Of a stretch of DNA of 64,000 nt, positions 1 to 10,498 are shown one piece after another. The stretch's first letter is position 1, and every line of letters starts with the position of its first letter. Made by a program: the position numbers and the translations under genes. Source of the DNA: Plutella xylostella (Eukaryota > Arthropoda > Insecta > Lepidoptera > Plutellidae). The notes under the pieces are model-generated. The model had not been told where the DNA came from. It searched no databases and saw nothing but the letters and a program-made list of their open reading frames with translations. The stretch spans positions 5,272,501 to 5,336,500 of the forward strand of contig NC_063999.1 in NCBI RefSeq assembly GCF_932276165.1, in the 5' to 3' direction.

Positions 1-490
1 CTTCAAAAATTGAAACAACACAACAAGCGTCGCACTCTACATTTCAGGCAAAAAACATCCATCCATACAGTATACAACTATATCAAAAGAGCTACAAAGC
101 GAATGTTAGTAAATTAAACCGGTAAAATTTAAAAATAGTACGTATTTTCAAACATAAATAAGTACCTACATTTGAAAAACAAACAGAAACCAAAAAAGCA
201 TCGGAATGTAGTTGAACTTTAGCATTTGTATGCGGTATCATCTTCAAGGATTCGATTAGATTGGTTTTTATAAAAATAAAAAATCTTAGCCGCGTTAGGC
301 ACATAATGATGGCAAGAAACAAGTTTTATGTCTGGTCAGACTCGCCTCACTAGCCAGCTCGCATGGCGGACAGAAAGTTGCCGACTTATTCAAAACAAAT
401 ATATTTTTAAAACTGTTACCGTGTTGTCGAGTGGATCAAATCTGTTTCGTGATAATTCAATAAAGTTTCAGTGCACGCCAAAACATCAAC
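1..490 (+). other. 5' flank and leader of gene 1
   Basis: No gene is visible. The last 150 bases should hold the promoter and leader. A TCAGT initiator-like pentamer at 468-472 would give a leader of only 21 nt; there is no TATA box at -30 from it and no DPE. Another TCAGA at 336-340 is possible. The transcription start is not fixed by sequence. Confidence 0.4.
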
Positions 491-1409
491 ATGGAACTAA
501 ATAAAGCTGGCGATCCTGTCCCGGATAAATCACCAAACAGCAGTACAACTTTACTTGAAAAAATCAAAACATTGCTGAACTTTTTCACCGTCGAACCGTT
601 TCTTTTGTTTTTTATACTTCCCAATATTATATCTGCGTTGGCGGTCCAAAAACTGAACATGGAGAAGGCATGTCGCGTGGACCTTAATTACACTGCAGAA
701 ATATGTGCGAAAGCTATATCAGGGGAGAGTGATGATAACATAACCACTGGTGCTTTGGATGCAGCCCAGGTGATGGTAGCCGACATGACGGCCTGGAGGC
801 AGCCGCTTCAGAGCGGTCTCCCAGCCATCGTCATCTTGTTCGTGGGAGCCTGGAGTGACAAGACTGGGAACCGGAAAGCCTTGATGCTCATACCACTCAT
901 CGGCGAACTTATCACTGCTGTTGGATTAATTTTAACAACTTACTACTTTGATGAATGGCCTCTTTGGATAACTGGATTGATTGAAGGTCTACCGCCGGCA
1001 ATGACCGGGGGATTGTCGATTGCTTTAATGGGTTCATTCAGCTACATATCAGACGTGACTACCGTGGAGTCCAGAACCCTGAGGCTCGGTATTGTTGGAG
1101 TTATCGTGACGTTGGGGGTCCCTCTCGGGTCTGCCATCAGTGGAGTATTAACGGATGCTGTCGGATACTACGGGATCTTTGTCATCGGGATGGTCTTCAA
1201 TATCGTTGGATTCATTCACACTTACTTCAGGATACATGACGTCAGAAGTACTGAGTCGGAAGGATCAAATATTGAGAAATTAATAGCATTCTTCCATCCT
1301 AAAAATGTTATTCATACACTGTCTTTGTTATTTAGAGGAAGAAAAATACAAGTTATTCAAGTATTACTTGTTATTTGTGCGCATATTGTTATCGTGGGTC
1401 CTGTGTTTG
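491..1409 (+). CDS. Gene 1 exon 1 (residues 1-306 plus first base of codon 307)
   Basis: Contains the N-terminal half of the transporter, six predicted helices plus the central hydrophilic loop. The open frame runs 11 nt past the donor, so the true end is set by the TTTG|GTAAGT splice donor. The paralogous exon at 12894-13884 ends at the same place (TATG|GTAAGT). Confidence 0.9.
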
Positions 1410-4400
1410 GTAAGTTTTAAGCTTTACATACGTACCTATGTACCTACCTCATCATAATTATAATAACAACAACGCAAATCCATAACTTAGTATCTATATC
1501 AATGTATAATAATAATATTTGTTTGTCTCTCATTTTCAGGTGAAGGAGCAATATTGTTCCTGTATACTTTGAAAAAATACAGCATGGATGTTGTAGAGTT
1601 CAGTTTATTTACCACCTATTCTGTACTTATGGGTATTGCCGGTACGTAGGTATTTATTTAACGTTTAAGGTTCGTACCATATAAAGTTGGTCAAACAAAC
1701 AACGTTAATTGAATTGAAGTTATATTTAACTATTATATTTTTTTGTTATTGGTACACGGTTCACCGCCCTCTAATTTGTAACTTTGTTTCTGTAATTCTT
1801 TATTGCACATATAATAAAAAAAAATACAAAAGGAGGGCTTAATGCTAAGAGCATTTCCTACCAGCCAACCTACAGGTAATATATAAGGTTGCCTGTAAAA
1901 GATCACTCCCAGCGAGAAGACCGTATTGCACATTGATTCTAGTATATAAGTATGTTTTTGGATGTCTGATTGATATGGAGTTCAATTGCACATTGATTCT
2001 AGCCTATAAGTATGTTGTTGTTTGTCTGATTTATATGGTATTCAAGAAATTAATATTCTATTCCATTCTAATTTATTTAATTTGATTATCTTTCCAGGCA
2101 CAACAATAGCTGTGACGATCTTCAGCAAACTCTTCAAAATGCACGACTCTTTACTCGGCATCATAGCAACGTTCTGCAAGGTAAGTGGACACCTTTTTGA
2201 CGGACAGCAAATTCATAATTTTTATTTATTATTATATTTGATTGAGTATTTTTGTGTTAATTTATGAATACTACTGTCAGTGTTAATACAATACAATACG
2301 GTACACTTTATTTGCACCAAGAACAAAAATTACAAAAAACAAAACTCAAAAATAAAACAGTACAAAGAGGCCGCCTTATTGCTGTTAAATATTATTGTTA
2401 AATAAAGTTTTTCTTTCTTTCTTAATTTTCTTTAAAGGTGGCGTCGAGCTTCGTGTACGGGCTGGCTCCGACCAAGGGCTGGTTCTACTCCGGGCCAGTG
2501 TTCGACTTCTTCGGCAATTCGGGGGTCACCGCCATCAGGTCGTTGGGAACTAAAGTGGTCGAGCCAGATCAAGTGGGTAAGGGAATACTTACAATGATTT
2601 CTTATGAAATACAGGGTATGCCAGGGCTCGCGAAGTCTGGTTAATTTTATAGATGTCAATAAAATTCCATGGCATTAAACACGAGGTAATGAAGTTTAGC
2701 AAACTTTGGGCCCTTGTCAATGTACACTTGTCCAAAATTAATAATGCACATGCAGATCTTCATACCCGAATCATTAAATCGTAAGAGCCTTAAAAACACT
2801 TGCATTTTGCACCTTGTTCGAAAGAAATAGGAGTCAATATCATGTGTCGCATAATCGAAAACAACCGATCTGTCAAAGATTTCTATGCGCATTATCAATT
2901 TTGGAGCACTGTAATTCTATGTAGGTAAATACATTGACCATGTAACACACATATACCTAAGACCATTTCGGACCAATTCACAAATTGAGAAGTTGACTTG
3001 ACAACTGGATGTTCAATGATTAAAATTCCACCGTGGTGATGGTGATGTTGGTATATGATAGTTATACATATAAATACATATATAAATATTTGCACCTATA
3101 TTGTATCTTATATCGTGTGGGTGCCGATGTAATTATCTATGGAGGAAAATGATGCAGACTCTGAGGTCAATCACTGCGTTTTGTGTGATGCCGGATTCAG
3201 TCAAGCGTAGCGCAAATAACTAGGAACTAATGTAGAAAAAAGAAATCGTAGGTACGTAAATAATAAGTACACAAGAATGCAGTGATAATTATTTTTAGGT
3301 AGAGTAGTCTATATTGGGTGCAAATAATTTAATAACAATGTCTGAAAAAGATAACACAAAACAAAAATCTTGGTAGGTAGGTAGTGCAGTACGCACTGCT
3401 GCTTGGGAGATACCCAACTGTCTGCCTTATGATGTTTCTAGGAAATTGACAAAGTTCTACGACCTTTTCAAAATATTAAAATCATAATATCCGGGTAATC
3501 ACATCCGGGTTAGAACACATCAGTTGTCGAAATGTAACAAAAACCTCGTTTTCTTGTTGACCATGTCGGGACTAAGGTCAAACATACACAAATTTTATTG
3601 CATCATTTGGTAATTTCGTTAAGCTTACGTTGAGTCTCAGAATGGAACTTTAAGCTAATGTCGGCATTAAGACTATGTATGTCTCTTTCTATCCGTATAC
3701 TGCCAAAGCAAGGCAGCTATACATTTAAGGTTGACATTAACTTAAAGTCCCTTTCTGCAACTCAACGTTAGTAATATAAAATCCTCATAGTTCTATGTTC
3801 CGTTTTCCAGGAAAAATGTGTTCGCTAATAGGCTTCGTGGAAGCGGTGGTGCCTGTGATCTACACCCCGCTGTACAGCAAGGTCTACTCCAAGACTCTGG
3901 AGTCCTTCCCTGGAGCCTTCTACATCCTGGGCGGCGCTATGACTATACCCGCCTTCTTCATTTTCATGTGAGTATTTTAATAGTTTGCTGTGTGCTTTTT
4001 TGTTGTTAGAAAGGGGTTTTGTACAATTCGGTATGCTTGTAAAATAACCGAAAAAGGAAACCCGTAGAAATTTTAAAATTACCTTTTTGGTTATTTTATT
4101 AACACTCCAATTTGAACTGCGTGGGTGGTTCATCATTATGATGAGGCGCTAGCAGCTCTTTTGTCGAATGTAACAGGTTAGAATCGTCGCGGTCAGTCGA
4201 AAGCGATAAGTATTTTATGCAATATGCATTTTTTACAAGTGGTAGTATCAAAATTAGTACCTACTTAAAAAAAATACAAAGTTCTTTTCACATGCAGTTT
4301 AACTATGGCACAATACCTACATTTTGCAAGCTGACCTAAATTTTGCAACAGTACTTATAGTTTTCTGTGTATGGTGAACGATAAAAAAAATATTTCCTAC

Positions 4401-6662
4401 TGTGACCATGGACGAATTGGGCCATATTTATGGAAACGATTAAATTTATTTTTCCTTCAGATCTTATCGTTGCGTTTTGAAGTTCTTTATTTTATTGCAC
4501 AAATAAAATGTATGATGTTCCTCCAAAGGTCCACCATATGAAAAAGAAGCATTTTGTAAGCACGAAACTTGCGACAAGCGGAGCGACGGCGGGGACGGTT
4601 TTAAATGCATTTGATTATATCATCGCCGTCGCGCCGCTTGACCTTACACAATACCCCTTTTTCATAACTAAGGGTGACTTGCACAACAAAGTTCATCAGC
4701 ATCATCATCAGCCAATAATCATCCACTGCTGGACATAGGCCTCTCCCAAGGAGCGCCAAAACACTCGGTCCTCGGCCTTCCTCATCCAACCACTACCTGC
4801 TACCGCCTAAGGTCATCAGTCCAGCGGGCAGGAGGGCGTCCCACGCTGCGTTTGCCTGTTCGTGGTCTCCACTCGAGAACTCGTCTACCCCAACGGTTAT
4901 CGGTTCTTCGGCAGATATGAACAGCCCACTGCCACTTCAGCTTGCATATTTTGACAGCTATGTCGGTAACCTTAGTCCTCTGACGGATAACCTCATTTCT
5001 GATACGATCCATCAGAGAAACCCCAAGCATAGCTCTCTCCATAGCATGCTGAGCGAATGCAGCCCAACCCAGTTGCTTCAGCTTAGCCGAATAGTCTGCC
5101 CGAGGTAGACATATTCTTGCACAATATACTGTCAGAGTAAGAGACAAACTATTTAATTTTGATTAACTTAACTTTGTTGTGCTAGCCACTAAGAGTTCGC
5201 ATTACGTCTTATTTTTTATGATCCATCTCCAAGCTTTATTAGGTACTGGAATAAAATAAAATGCCATACAAACTGATGTACAACTAGCGATTGCTGATGC
5301 TTTGTCATTGAATATTGCATTTAAAGGAAACCGATTTTATATTGAGACATTATAGGCGTGTCGTGACTATTTATGATCATTCTAATTGTTTAATTGAGTT
5401 TATCACACTTTTCAATAGTTACTTAAAGGTAGAGTTGATACGTAACTGCTGGGAAGGCCCTTTTCATACACGCTAAGAAGAAGATAAAGATATATACCTA
5501 TCTGTGTGAAAATAAGAGAGGGCAATAAGGTCACTCTGAGTGTACCCAATTTAAATTATTGTTCTATATTATGTACTTAAGCAGATTAAGGAGGCTTAAG
5601 GTAGGAATGGTAGGATGTATCAGCTGACTCTTGATCTTAGATTAACGATACACGAACTAGATATAGTATCCCATACAAAAACGTAGCTTAGAACTGTCCG
5701 CATTTTGTTTTAAGTTCAACCTAATGACAACCATTGTAACAATGAATAAAGTCACAATCTTCTAATCAAAATAATGAAAAATAAAAGCTCAGTGCTTGAA
5801 GTGGGGTGTTATTTGCCGATTTTTTTCTTTTGCACTGACACTCCATCTAGTTCATATTAAAATATAATTGCTGTTGATGTTTAATTGTTTATTTTGTTTT
5901 CTTTTATATAGGTATTATCTGAGATAATAACAAAATAATAATGTGTAGTTATTTGCTTAGGTTAATTACTTTATTAGTTTTTAGTATTTATTTACCTAGT
6001 AGTTACCGGTGTATTTTTCCGTTTGGCTAATAAACTTGTTATCAGGTTGGGATTTATTTAATTAAATTGACTCAATCTGGTTAGTTTCCATTATTTTTTA
6101 TTTTTCTAGAGTGCCAGTCACCCTATAGTATTCCTGTCTTCTTCATAAGTCTACATCTATTTAAAGTTTAACAACTTAGTATTATTTACAGATGCAACTT
6201 TTTGTGCAATAAACAATTTTTTATACTTAGTTTACATAATGTATAAAAACATGTGCCTGTATTTGAGAGGCTTATTTCGATAGTGAAAGAGGTTACCCCG
6301 GTTTATGGGCTTGAACACAAAACTGCGTTGCGATGTCGCATCGCAATGTGGGCAGTAATCAAGCATTTGCCCTGAAAAACTGTCAAAACAGTCGCCGAAT
6401 TTAACGAGTTTTGTTTACAAGCCCTATGAACGTTTGACTGCCAAAGGCAGTCGGGACTACGCAAGCTTTTTGTACTCGTAAAATATTTAAACCAACACTT
6501 GAGGTACTGTAGGTAGCTACATGACCTATGTATTCATATTTTTTCTTTCTTTTTGTCCACAGTATCCTGTACATAGTGTACAGGAGGCAACAGAGAGACG
6601 TGGTCACGGACCCGGCGGCGAAGGAACGACACGCTCACGACAACGATGTTACTTCACTATAG
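491..6662 (+). CDS. SLC46-like (proton-coupled folate transporter-like) MFS transporter, gene 1, six exons
   Basis: Spliced CDS joins 491-1409, 1540-1641, 2098-2180, 2438-2576, 3811-3967 and 6563-6662 (1500 nt, 499 aa plus TAG). All introns are GT-AG, with phases 1,1,0,1,2. The start ATG has A at -3 (AACATGG). Seen: hydrophobic segment at residues 34-52; an extracellular-type loop with MEKACRV, a second Cys (C61, C72) and N-glycosylation sequons NYT and NIT; a helix followed by the MFS motif-A loop GAWSDKTGNRK (about 119-129); LPPAMTGG (167-174); RLGIVG; GYYGIF (225-230); a hydrophilic loop at 248-285; six further hydrophobic stretches; a charged C-tail after YRRQQR. These match insect SLC46 proteins, which are usually about 450-520 aa. 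Family knowledge: SLC46 carriers move folates, sterol conjugates, peptides or other organic anions. Inferred: membrane carrier with unknown substrate. Tandem paralog of the gene at 12894-25894. Confidence 0.87.
1540..1641 (+). CDS. Gene 1 exon 2
   Basis: 102 nt after acceptor TTTTCAG and before donor GGTACGT. Encodes EGAILFLYTLKKYSMD through YSVLMGIA, with split Gly codons at both ends. It has the same length and split codons as the gene 2 exon at 15906-16007. Corresponds to helix 7-8 of the MFS fold. Confidence 0.88.
1794..1895 (-). repeat. LINE 3'-end remnant in gene 1 intron 2
   Basis: The block starts TTCTTTATTGCACAT and continues to an AGGGCTTAATGCTAAGAGCA block and a CTACCAGCC block. 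This order (T-rich Y-TTTATT end, then a 'gcttaatgc..agcat' stem) is the arrangement of the 3' untranslated end of lepidopteran jockey/CR1-type LINEs inserted in reverse. No coding part is left. A related end lies at 49208-49345. Confidence 0.5.
1924..2044. repeat. 60-bp tandem duplication in gene 1 intron 2
   Basis: Two adjacent copies with a 60-base period; each contains TTGCACATTGATTCTAG, a TATAAGTATGTT block, GTCTGAT and ATATGG. The copies differ at a few bases, so this is a fairly young local duplication. It lies about 50 bp upstream of the exon 3 acceptor. Confidence 0.75.
2098..2180 (+). CDS. Gene 1 exon 3
   Basis: 83 nt after acceptor TTTCCAG, ending AAG|GTAAGT in phase 0. Encodes TTIAVTIFSKLFKMHDS...ATFCK. 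Together with the next exon it equals the single 222-nt exon of gene 2, so the phase-0 junction is unique to this paralog. Confidence 0.86.
2181..2437 (+). other. Paralog-specific intron 3 of gene 1 with LINE-end debris
   Basis: A 257-bp GT-AG phase-0 intron that has no counterpart in gene 2. Its middle (about 2288-2410) carries TACACTTTATTTGCACC..., GAGGCCGCCTTATTGC and an AATAAAG plus CTTTCTTTCTTTCTT tail, which looks like a LINE 3' end in reverse orientation. Either the intron was gained in gene 1 or it was lost in gene 2. Confidence 0.6.
2438..2576 (+). CDS. Gene 1 exon 4
   Basis: 139 nt after acceptor TTTAAAG. Begins VASSFVYGLAPTKGWFYSGP and ends at a split Gly codon before GTAAGG. It aligns with RIASCFVIAFAPNRDWFYSAP of gene 2, including the shared WFYS motif at the start of a membrane segment. 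Confidence 0.88.
2723..2913. mobile_element. Short TIR element in gene 1 intron 4 (same family as 46008-46993)
   Basis: Ends are inverted: the left end reads TACACTTGTCCAAAATTAAT and the right end, reversed, reads TACAGTGCTCCAAAATTGAT. The interior shares CGAATCATTRAATCGTAAGAGCCTTAA and TCAATATCATGTG with the larger copy at 46008. At 191 bp it looks like an internally deleted non-autonomous derivative. Confidence 0.7.
3620..3774. mobile_element. Foldback MITE in gene 1 intron 4
   Basis: The left arm contains TTACGTTGAGTCTCAGAATG and a GGAACTTTAAGCTAATGTC block. The right arm is its imperfect reverse complement (GACATTAACTTAAAGTCCC, CTGCAACTCAACGTTA). Arms of about 50 bp surround a loop of about 45 bp. 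The element ends about 40 bp before the exon 5 acceptor. Confidence 0.65.
3811..3967 (+). CDS. Gene 1 exon 5
   Basis: 157 nt after acceptor TTTTCCAG, ending AT|GTGAGT in phase 2. Encodes KMCSLIGFVEAVVPVIYTPL and then FPGAFYILGGA. Identical in length to the gene 2 exon at 24203-24359 and shares FPGAFY. Corresponds to helices 11 and 12. Confidence 0.88.
4572..4646. repeat. GC-rich imperfect hairpin in gene 1 intron 5
   Basis: GCGACAAGCGGAGCGACGGC is followed after a 30-nt AT-rich spacer by GCCGTCGCGCCGCTTG, its approximate reverse complement. It stands out in composition from the AT-rich intron. Function unknown; probably the relic of a foldback element. Confidence 0.45.
4690..5130 (-). mobile_element. 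RTE-like LINE 3' end (RT C-terminus plus 3' UTR) in gene 1 intron 5
   Basis: On the minus strand the frame from about 5130 encodes the C-terminal part of an RTE-clade polyprotein: AERAMLGVSL-like block (AMERAMLGVSLMDRIRNE), a VTDIA block, LKWQWAVH, then VLEWRPRTGKRSVGRPPAR and WTDDL. The 3' UTR reads out through the (ATC)n end at 4694-4711 (CATCATCATCAG). The upstream RT and endonuclease are missing (5'-truncated dead copy). At least four more tails of this family lie in the window. Confidence 0.85.
6563..6662 (+). CDS. Gene 1 exon 6 (C-terminal tail and stop)
   Basis: Follows acceptor GTCCACAG. Encodes ILYIVYRRQQRDVV and a hydrophilic, cytosolic-type tail ending DNDVTSL, then TAG. The tail has no clear similarity to that of gene 2, apart from the membrane-proximal Tyr and basic cluster. 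Confidence 0.85.
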
Positions 6663-6783
6663 ACAATGAATATTGTACGGCTGAAATTGTACTTGCTTCA
6701 CGACATTCTGAACACCTTTCATTAAGACGCTATATACATAGAACAAAAATGCAGCAATTTTTTTGAGAAAACTGTTTCAAAGT

Positions 6784-6960
6784 TCAGAGCCCTTAGCATA
6801 AATTTTGATCGTAAACGTGAAGTAAAATTCATCGAGTAATTTTGTATAAAAATATGAACAGCGCCCCTGGCGGTCGGTAGCAGAACTAAAATTTTCCTAC
6901 AAAATTCATCGAGTAATTTTACTTCACGTTCACGATGGAAATTTATGCTACGGGCTCTGA
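6784..6960 (+). mobile_element. 177-bp hairpin MITE just 3' of gene 1, copy 1
   Basis: Terminal arms of about 60 bp are inverted repeats: TCAGAGCCC(T)TAGCAT... against ...ATGCTACGGGCTCTGA. Each arm carries the block TTCATCGAGTAATTTT. The loop holds AACAGCGCCCCTGGCGG and TCGGTAGCAGAACTAAAATT. It begins 122 nt after the gene 1 stop codon, so it is probably in the 3' UTR. A near-identical copy, same orientation, lies at 25982-26160 downstream of gene 2. No clear target-site duplication was found. Confidence 0.8.
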
Positions 6961-7130
6961 CGGTAGTTCTGATTTTGTTCTATTATTTATAGCGCCTTAT
7001 GGGACCATCTCGGAAATCGAGGTAAATAACAAATTACTATCTCAGCTGTGAAGCCTTACTGCATGCCGGCCAAAAGTCTTGCGAAATGTTATAAGTTTGT
7101 TGATAACTTACTTTGATAATATTTTAAATA

Positions 7131-7209
7131 CACTCGAGCAATTAAAAAATCCAGTGACATTTATATGTAGGTTACCTATTGGATGGAACTTTTTCATTGC
7201 TCGCGAGTG
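7131..7209. mobile_element. Short TIR element, 'GCAATGAAAAAGTTCC' family, copy 1
   Basis: Ends are CACTCGAGCAATTAAAAAAT and the reverse of GGAACTTTTTCATTGCTCGC...GTG. Five family members share the ends CACTCGCGAGCAATGAAAAA (copies at 43128, 50697, 54490 and 62620). This copy is only 79 bp and carries an ATTAAA that could serve as a poly(A) signal for gene 1. Confidence 0.65.
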
Positions 7210-7545
7210 TGTAATATTAGATATATGTATACCTAGGTGATTAATTATTTTTAAGGTTTTATTGAATTCCATATATGTTTTTGTTATTTTACTTAAATTT
7301 GAAACAAGTAAGAAGTAAGTTAAGTTAGGAATTTAGGAAAGAAAAAATATATAAAGTGCCATAATGTTTTAAAAGCGTTTCTATATTATAACATTCACAT
7401 AGGTAGTTAATCCAGAAATAAGTTTATTATATGGTTCAAATCTTTTGGGAATATCATAAATAATTGGATTTTAACGATAAACGTTTTTATTTATACCTAT
7501 AAGTTTTCATTATTGTTCTTGTCAATTTTCAGTTACTTATGGAAA

Positions 7546-7551
7546 AATAAA
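7546..7551 (+). promoter_or_regulatory. Candidate poly(A) signal of gene 1
   Basis: First AATAAA after the gene 1 stop codon, 884 nt downstream; an ATTAAA variant lies earlier at 7141-7146. With either one, the MITE at 6784-6960 falls inside the 3' UTR. Position alone supports this. Confidence 0.3.
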
Positions 7552-7926
7552 TACAAAAATATTTTTTTAGTTAGAGTCAGAAAGGAAAAGGGTGCCATTC
7601 CCAGTACCTACCTACCATTAAAACTAAAAGAAAAACAAACGCCTTCATTAAAAAAATAGCAAAAACCTATTATCGAGACTTGTACATATAAAAAAAATTA
7701 CAGGCACTACCTACTTTTTAAATTAAATGGCTACACAAGACAAGTATAAGACACAAAAAATTGTTTTAATCGCGAAGTTTTTTTTTGGTGACAAAATTAA
7801 TGGATACCACTGTACCACAACTGAATAAATAAAGTAGGTAATTTCCTACTGCATCAGTCTGTCTCATTGACTCCACCGATGACTGGTATTTAGGTACTTT
7901 CATACGATTTTGACAGATAGTAACTT

Positions 7927-9051
7927 CGGCTGTCCCATTTCAAAACACAGTAACCGCCAACTTTAAAAAAAAACGGGTCTTTGATTTATACATTATTTTA
8001 GGCGATTCCGCACAAAACTGCATTGTCAGAATATCAAAAAACCGCTTAGAAACGAAAATAAAATTTTTAAAAACCTAGTAACTCCACCCTGCGAAATCAA
8101 AAATGCCACGAAAACCATTTCAAAACATAGCAAGAGCCACCAACCATTTTAAAACACAGTAAGTGAAAATGACTTACTAGGTTTTAAAATGGTCAATGGC
8201 GCTTACTAGGTTTTGAAATGGTCAGCAAAGGACAATTTTCGTCCGTTAATTTTAGTAAGTCACAAATGGCATACATTATTACTAACACTTTTTTCGAACA
8301 AAATATCAGACATTTCAGAACCTGTATCTTTGCACCAATGAAACCTAGAGAGTTGAATTAAAAGTAGAACATAAGTAAATTTTGTCTTCTTTATAAAAGC
8401 TATAGAGACCTTTCTCGTTAGAACCTTTCTACTAGCCCTATTTTGCATAAACAAAAAAAAAACAAGTTATAAAACTGATTTTTAGATAGAAATTTAGGAA
8501 ATATTGTCTAATTGAAGGCAGCCATAAATAATTTTCATGTTAGAGCCTTCTGAATATGGCTATTTAATTCATTTACATAAAACAAAAAAACAAACATAAA
8601 AATATGCCCGTATTTCAGCTATTACTTATAGTGCCGTCGTGTAAAAGTGCTGCAAAATTGGATTTATAATATGTGAAGGATCCCAAACATATAAAAAATG
8701 AAATTATTACGCAATTATTGCAATTTCAATATACTTAACTTGTCTTAAATGACACAATAATGGCCCTTACTAGGTTATCAAATGGTCAGTGAGGGCGGTT
8801 TTAGGGTGAGAAAACCATATAAAACCTAGTAAGTGTTTTCTTTTGTGCATTACAGCAACAATTTTAGTCATATTTAAATGAAATAGTATTGTATATAAAG
8901 CCTAGGTTCTGCCGCTTCTTTTAAGCTTACATTTGTTCAGATATCTATCATAGTTTTACCAGGGCATTGAAATGAAGGTACAAAAACGTTTTTTGGCTCT
9001 CCTGAACATTTTGTCTCATGGCTGTTACTGTGTTTTAAAATGGGACAGCCG
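7927..9051. mobile_element. 1.1-kb TIR element with ACTT target duplication and repeated internal motif
   Basis: Left end CGGCTGTCCCATTTCAAAAC and right end GTTTTAAAATGGGACAGCCG (reverse complement with one mismatch) are flanked by ACTT on both sides (7923-7926 and 9052-9055). The TIR itself contains the motif TTACTRKGTTTTRAAATGG, which recurs inside near 8114, 8143 (inverted), 8173, 8202 and 8766 (direct), with partial copies at 8071 and 8821. There is no transposase-sized frame, so it is a non-autonomous element. The motif array looks like repeated transposase- or host-factor-binding sites. Confidence 0.75.
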
Positions 9052-9449
9052 ACTTGTGTGTGTGAAAATATAATACTATGAAAGTAACCACCAGTCATCG
9101 TTAGGTAGAGTTATTGAAACTGACAGTAAATTACTCGAACTTCATAACCAATACACTGGCTACAAACATACCTAGCTCTATCTACAAAGCTACAATGTAA
9201 ACTGATGATCAGTAAGCATGCCGCGGTGTGAAATGTTAAGACGAGTTACTTAGAAAATACTTTTACTTGTTAGCGATAGATGGCAGGGTTTTCTACAATG
9301 CATTGCATACTTTCAACTCAATATGTAGCGCCATCATTGAAAAATGAAATTATGGCTATTTCTGCTGGGTTTCGTATCAAGTGGTAGGTTGGTCGGTTCT
9401 TATAACGGATATACATTAATTACATATAACATATAGTATGTGTATGTAT

Positions 9450-9523
9450 ACAGGGTGTTGCAAAAACGATATAAACGATGTTTCGGCTTAGTATACTTTC
9501 CTACCCTTTTTGCAACATCCTGT
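9450..9523. mobile_element. Small CAGGGTGTTGCAAAA-type TIR element
   Basis: CAGGGTGTTGCAAAAACG at the left and TTTTTGCAACATCCTG at the right, flanked by TA on both sides, give a 74-bp element. A matching single end, TTTTTGCAACATCCTGTGTA, lies at about 39765-39784. The TA flank and CAGGGTG start are typical of Tc1/mariner-type MITEs. Confidence 0.6.
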
Positions 9524-9546
9524 ATATATGCTGTAAATACTCTGTA

Positions 9547-9593
9547 ATGACTGGAGGAAGCCAATGAGAGTATCATTGGCTTCCTCCAGTCAT
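9547..9593. repeat. Perfect 21-bp inverted repeat with a 5-base loop
   Basis: The arm 9547-9567 (ATGACTGGAGGAAGCCAATG, then A) pairs without mismatch with 9573-9593; the loop is GAGTA. A stem this long and perfect is unlikely to be ancient. The loop is too short for a normal pre-miRNA. Confidence 0.85.
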
Positions 9594-9671
9594 GGAAGGA
9601 TACTGTCATAAATAGTCATAATCGCCACCCTTAGAGATCAACATGCACAAACATGAAGGCCAGAATATTAA

Positions 9672-10050
9672 ATTTATCTATCATCACTACCCATCACGTC
9701 TCCACTGCTGGGGCACGGGTCTCCTTCCATTGAAGGAAGTCACCACGCTAGCCTAGTGCGGGTTGGTGGACCCCAACACAAGCAAGCATATGCTTGAGAG
9801 AGTTGTTGGGTAAGTGTAAGTGGGCAACCCGACTGTCAGATGTTTTCAAGCTGCCCGAAGGCCTCTGACTAGGCTTAACGACTGCTGCCGAAGCAGCAAC
9901 CGGGACCCACGGCTTAACGTGCCGTCGAAGCACGGAAGCGTCCAGAAAAGTACCACTTCAAATCGGACACCCATCCAATGACTGACCGTGCCAGTTGTTG
10001 CTTAACCTCAGTGATCACTGATCAGTTAATCACTGAAGCTAGCTCGACTA
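9672..10050 (+). repeat. Dispersed repeat starting CATCACTACCCATCACGTCT
   Basis: The block CATCACG..CCCACTG..GGGGC.CGGGTCTCC, a CCATTGAAGGAAG block and CCACGCT.GCCTAGTGCGG recur at 37470-37585 (same strand) and in reverse at 31137-31205, which shows a dispersed family. The rest of this copy (GC-rich, to about 10050) is taken as the same element. No protein motif was recognised. Confidence 0.55.
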
Positions 10051-10498
10051 CGGACGATTCAATTTTGTTTTTTATTTTTGTGCTGTTTCTTAATTGGTCT
10101 TTTTTAAGAACAATGGGTGCAGGACTAAAACGACACTTCCGACTTGCCTATTACACATACCTTTCTCAGTTCCAATATTATGAATTTATCTTTATTTATC
10201 ATTCCATTTAAAATTTTAAATGCACAATAATTTTAAAAAATCCAAAAGTTCTTAATCGGTTACTTGCATTCCAAGCCTAAAAGTAAATAATTTTTGGTAC
10301 TTAATAAACTGGATGTAGTAATCGAACGAAATGTTTTCCGTTATTCTGGGATTTAGTTTCTAAATACTCGAATACTCGTTGCTGCTGGTTTAAAAGGTGA
10401 ACAGCCTTTTTATCTTAATTTACCGGCCGGTGAAGGTAAGTTGGTAGATATACTTATTCAGTTGACAAATATTCATAGAGTAGGTAAGCATAATTATA

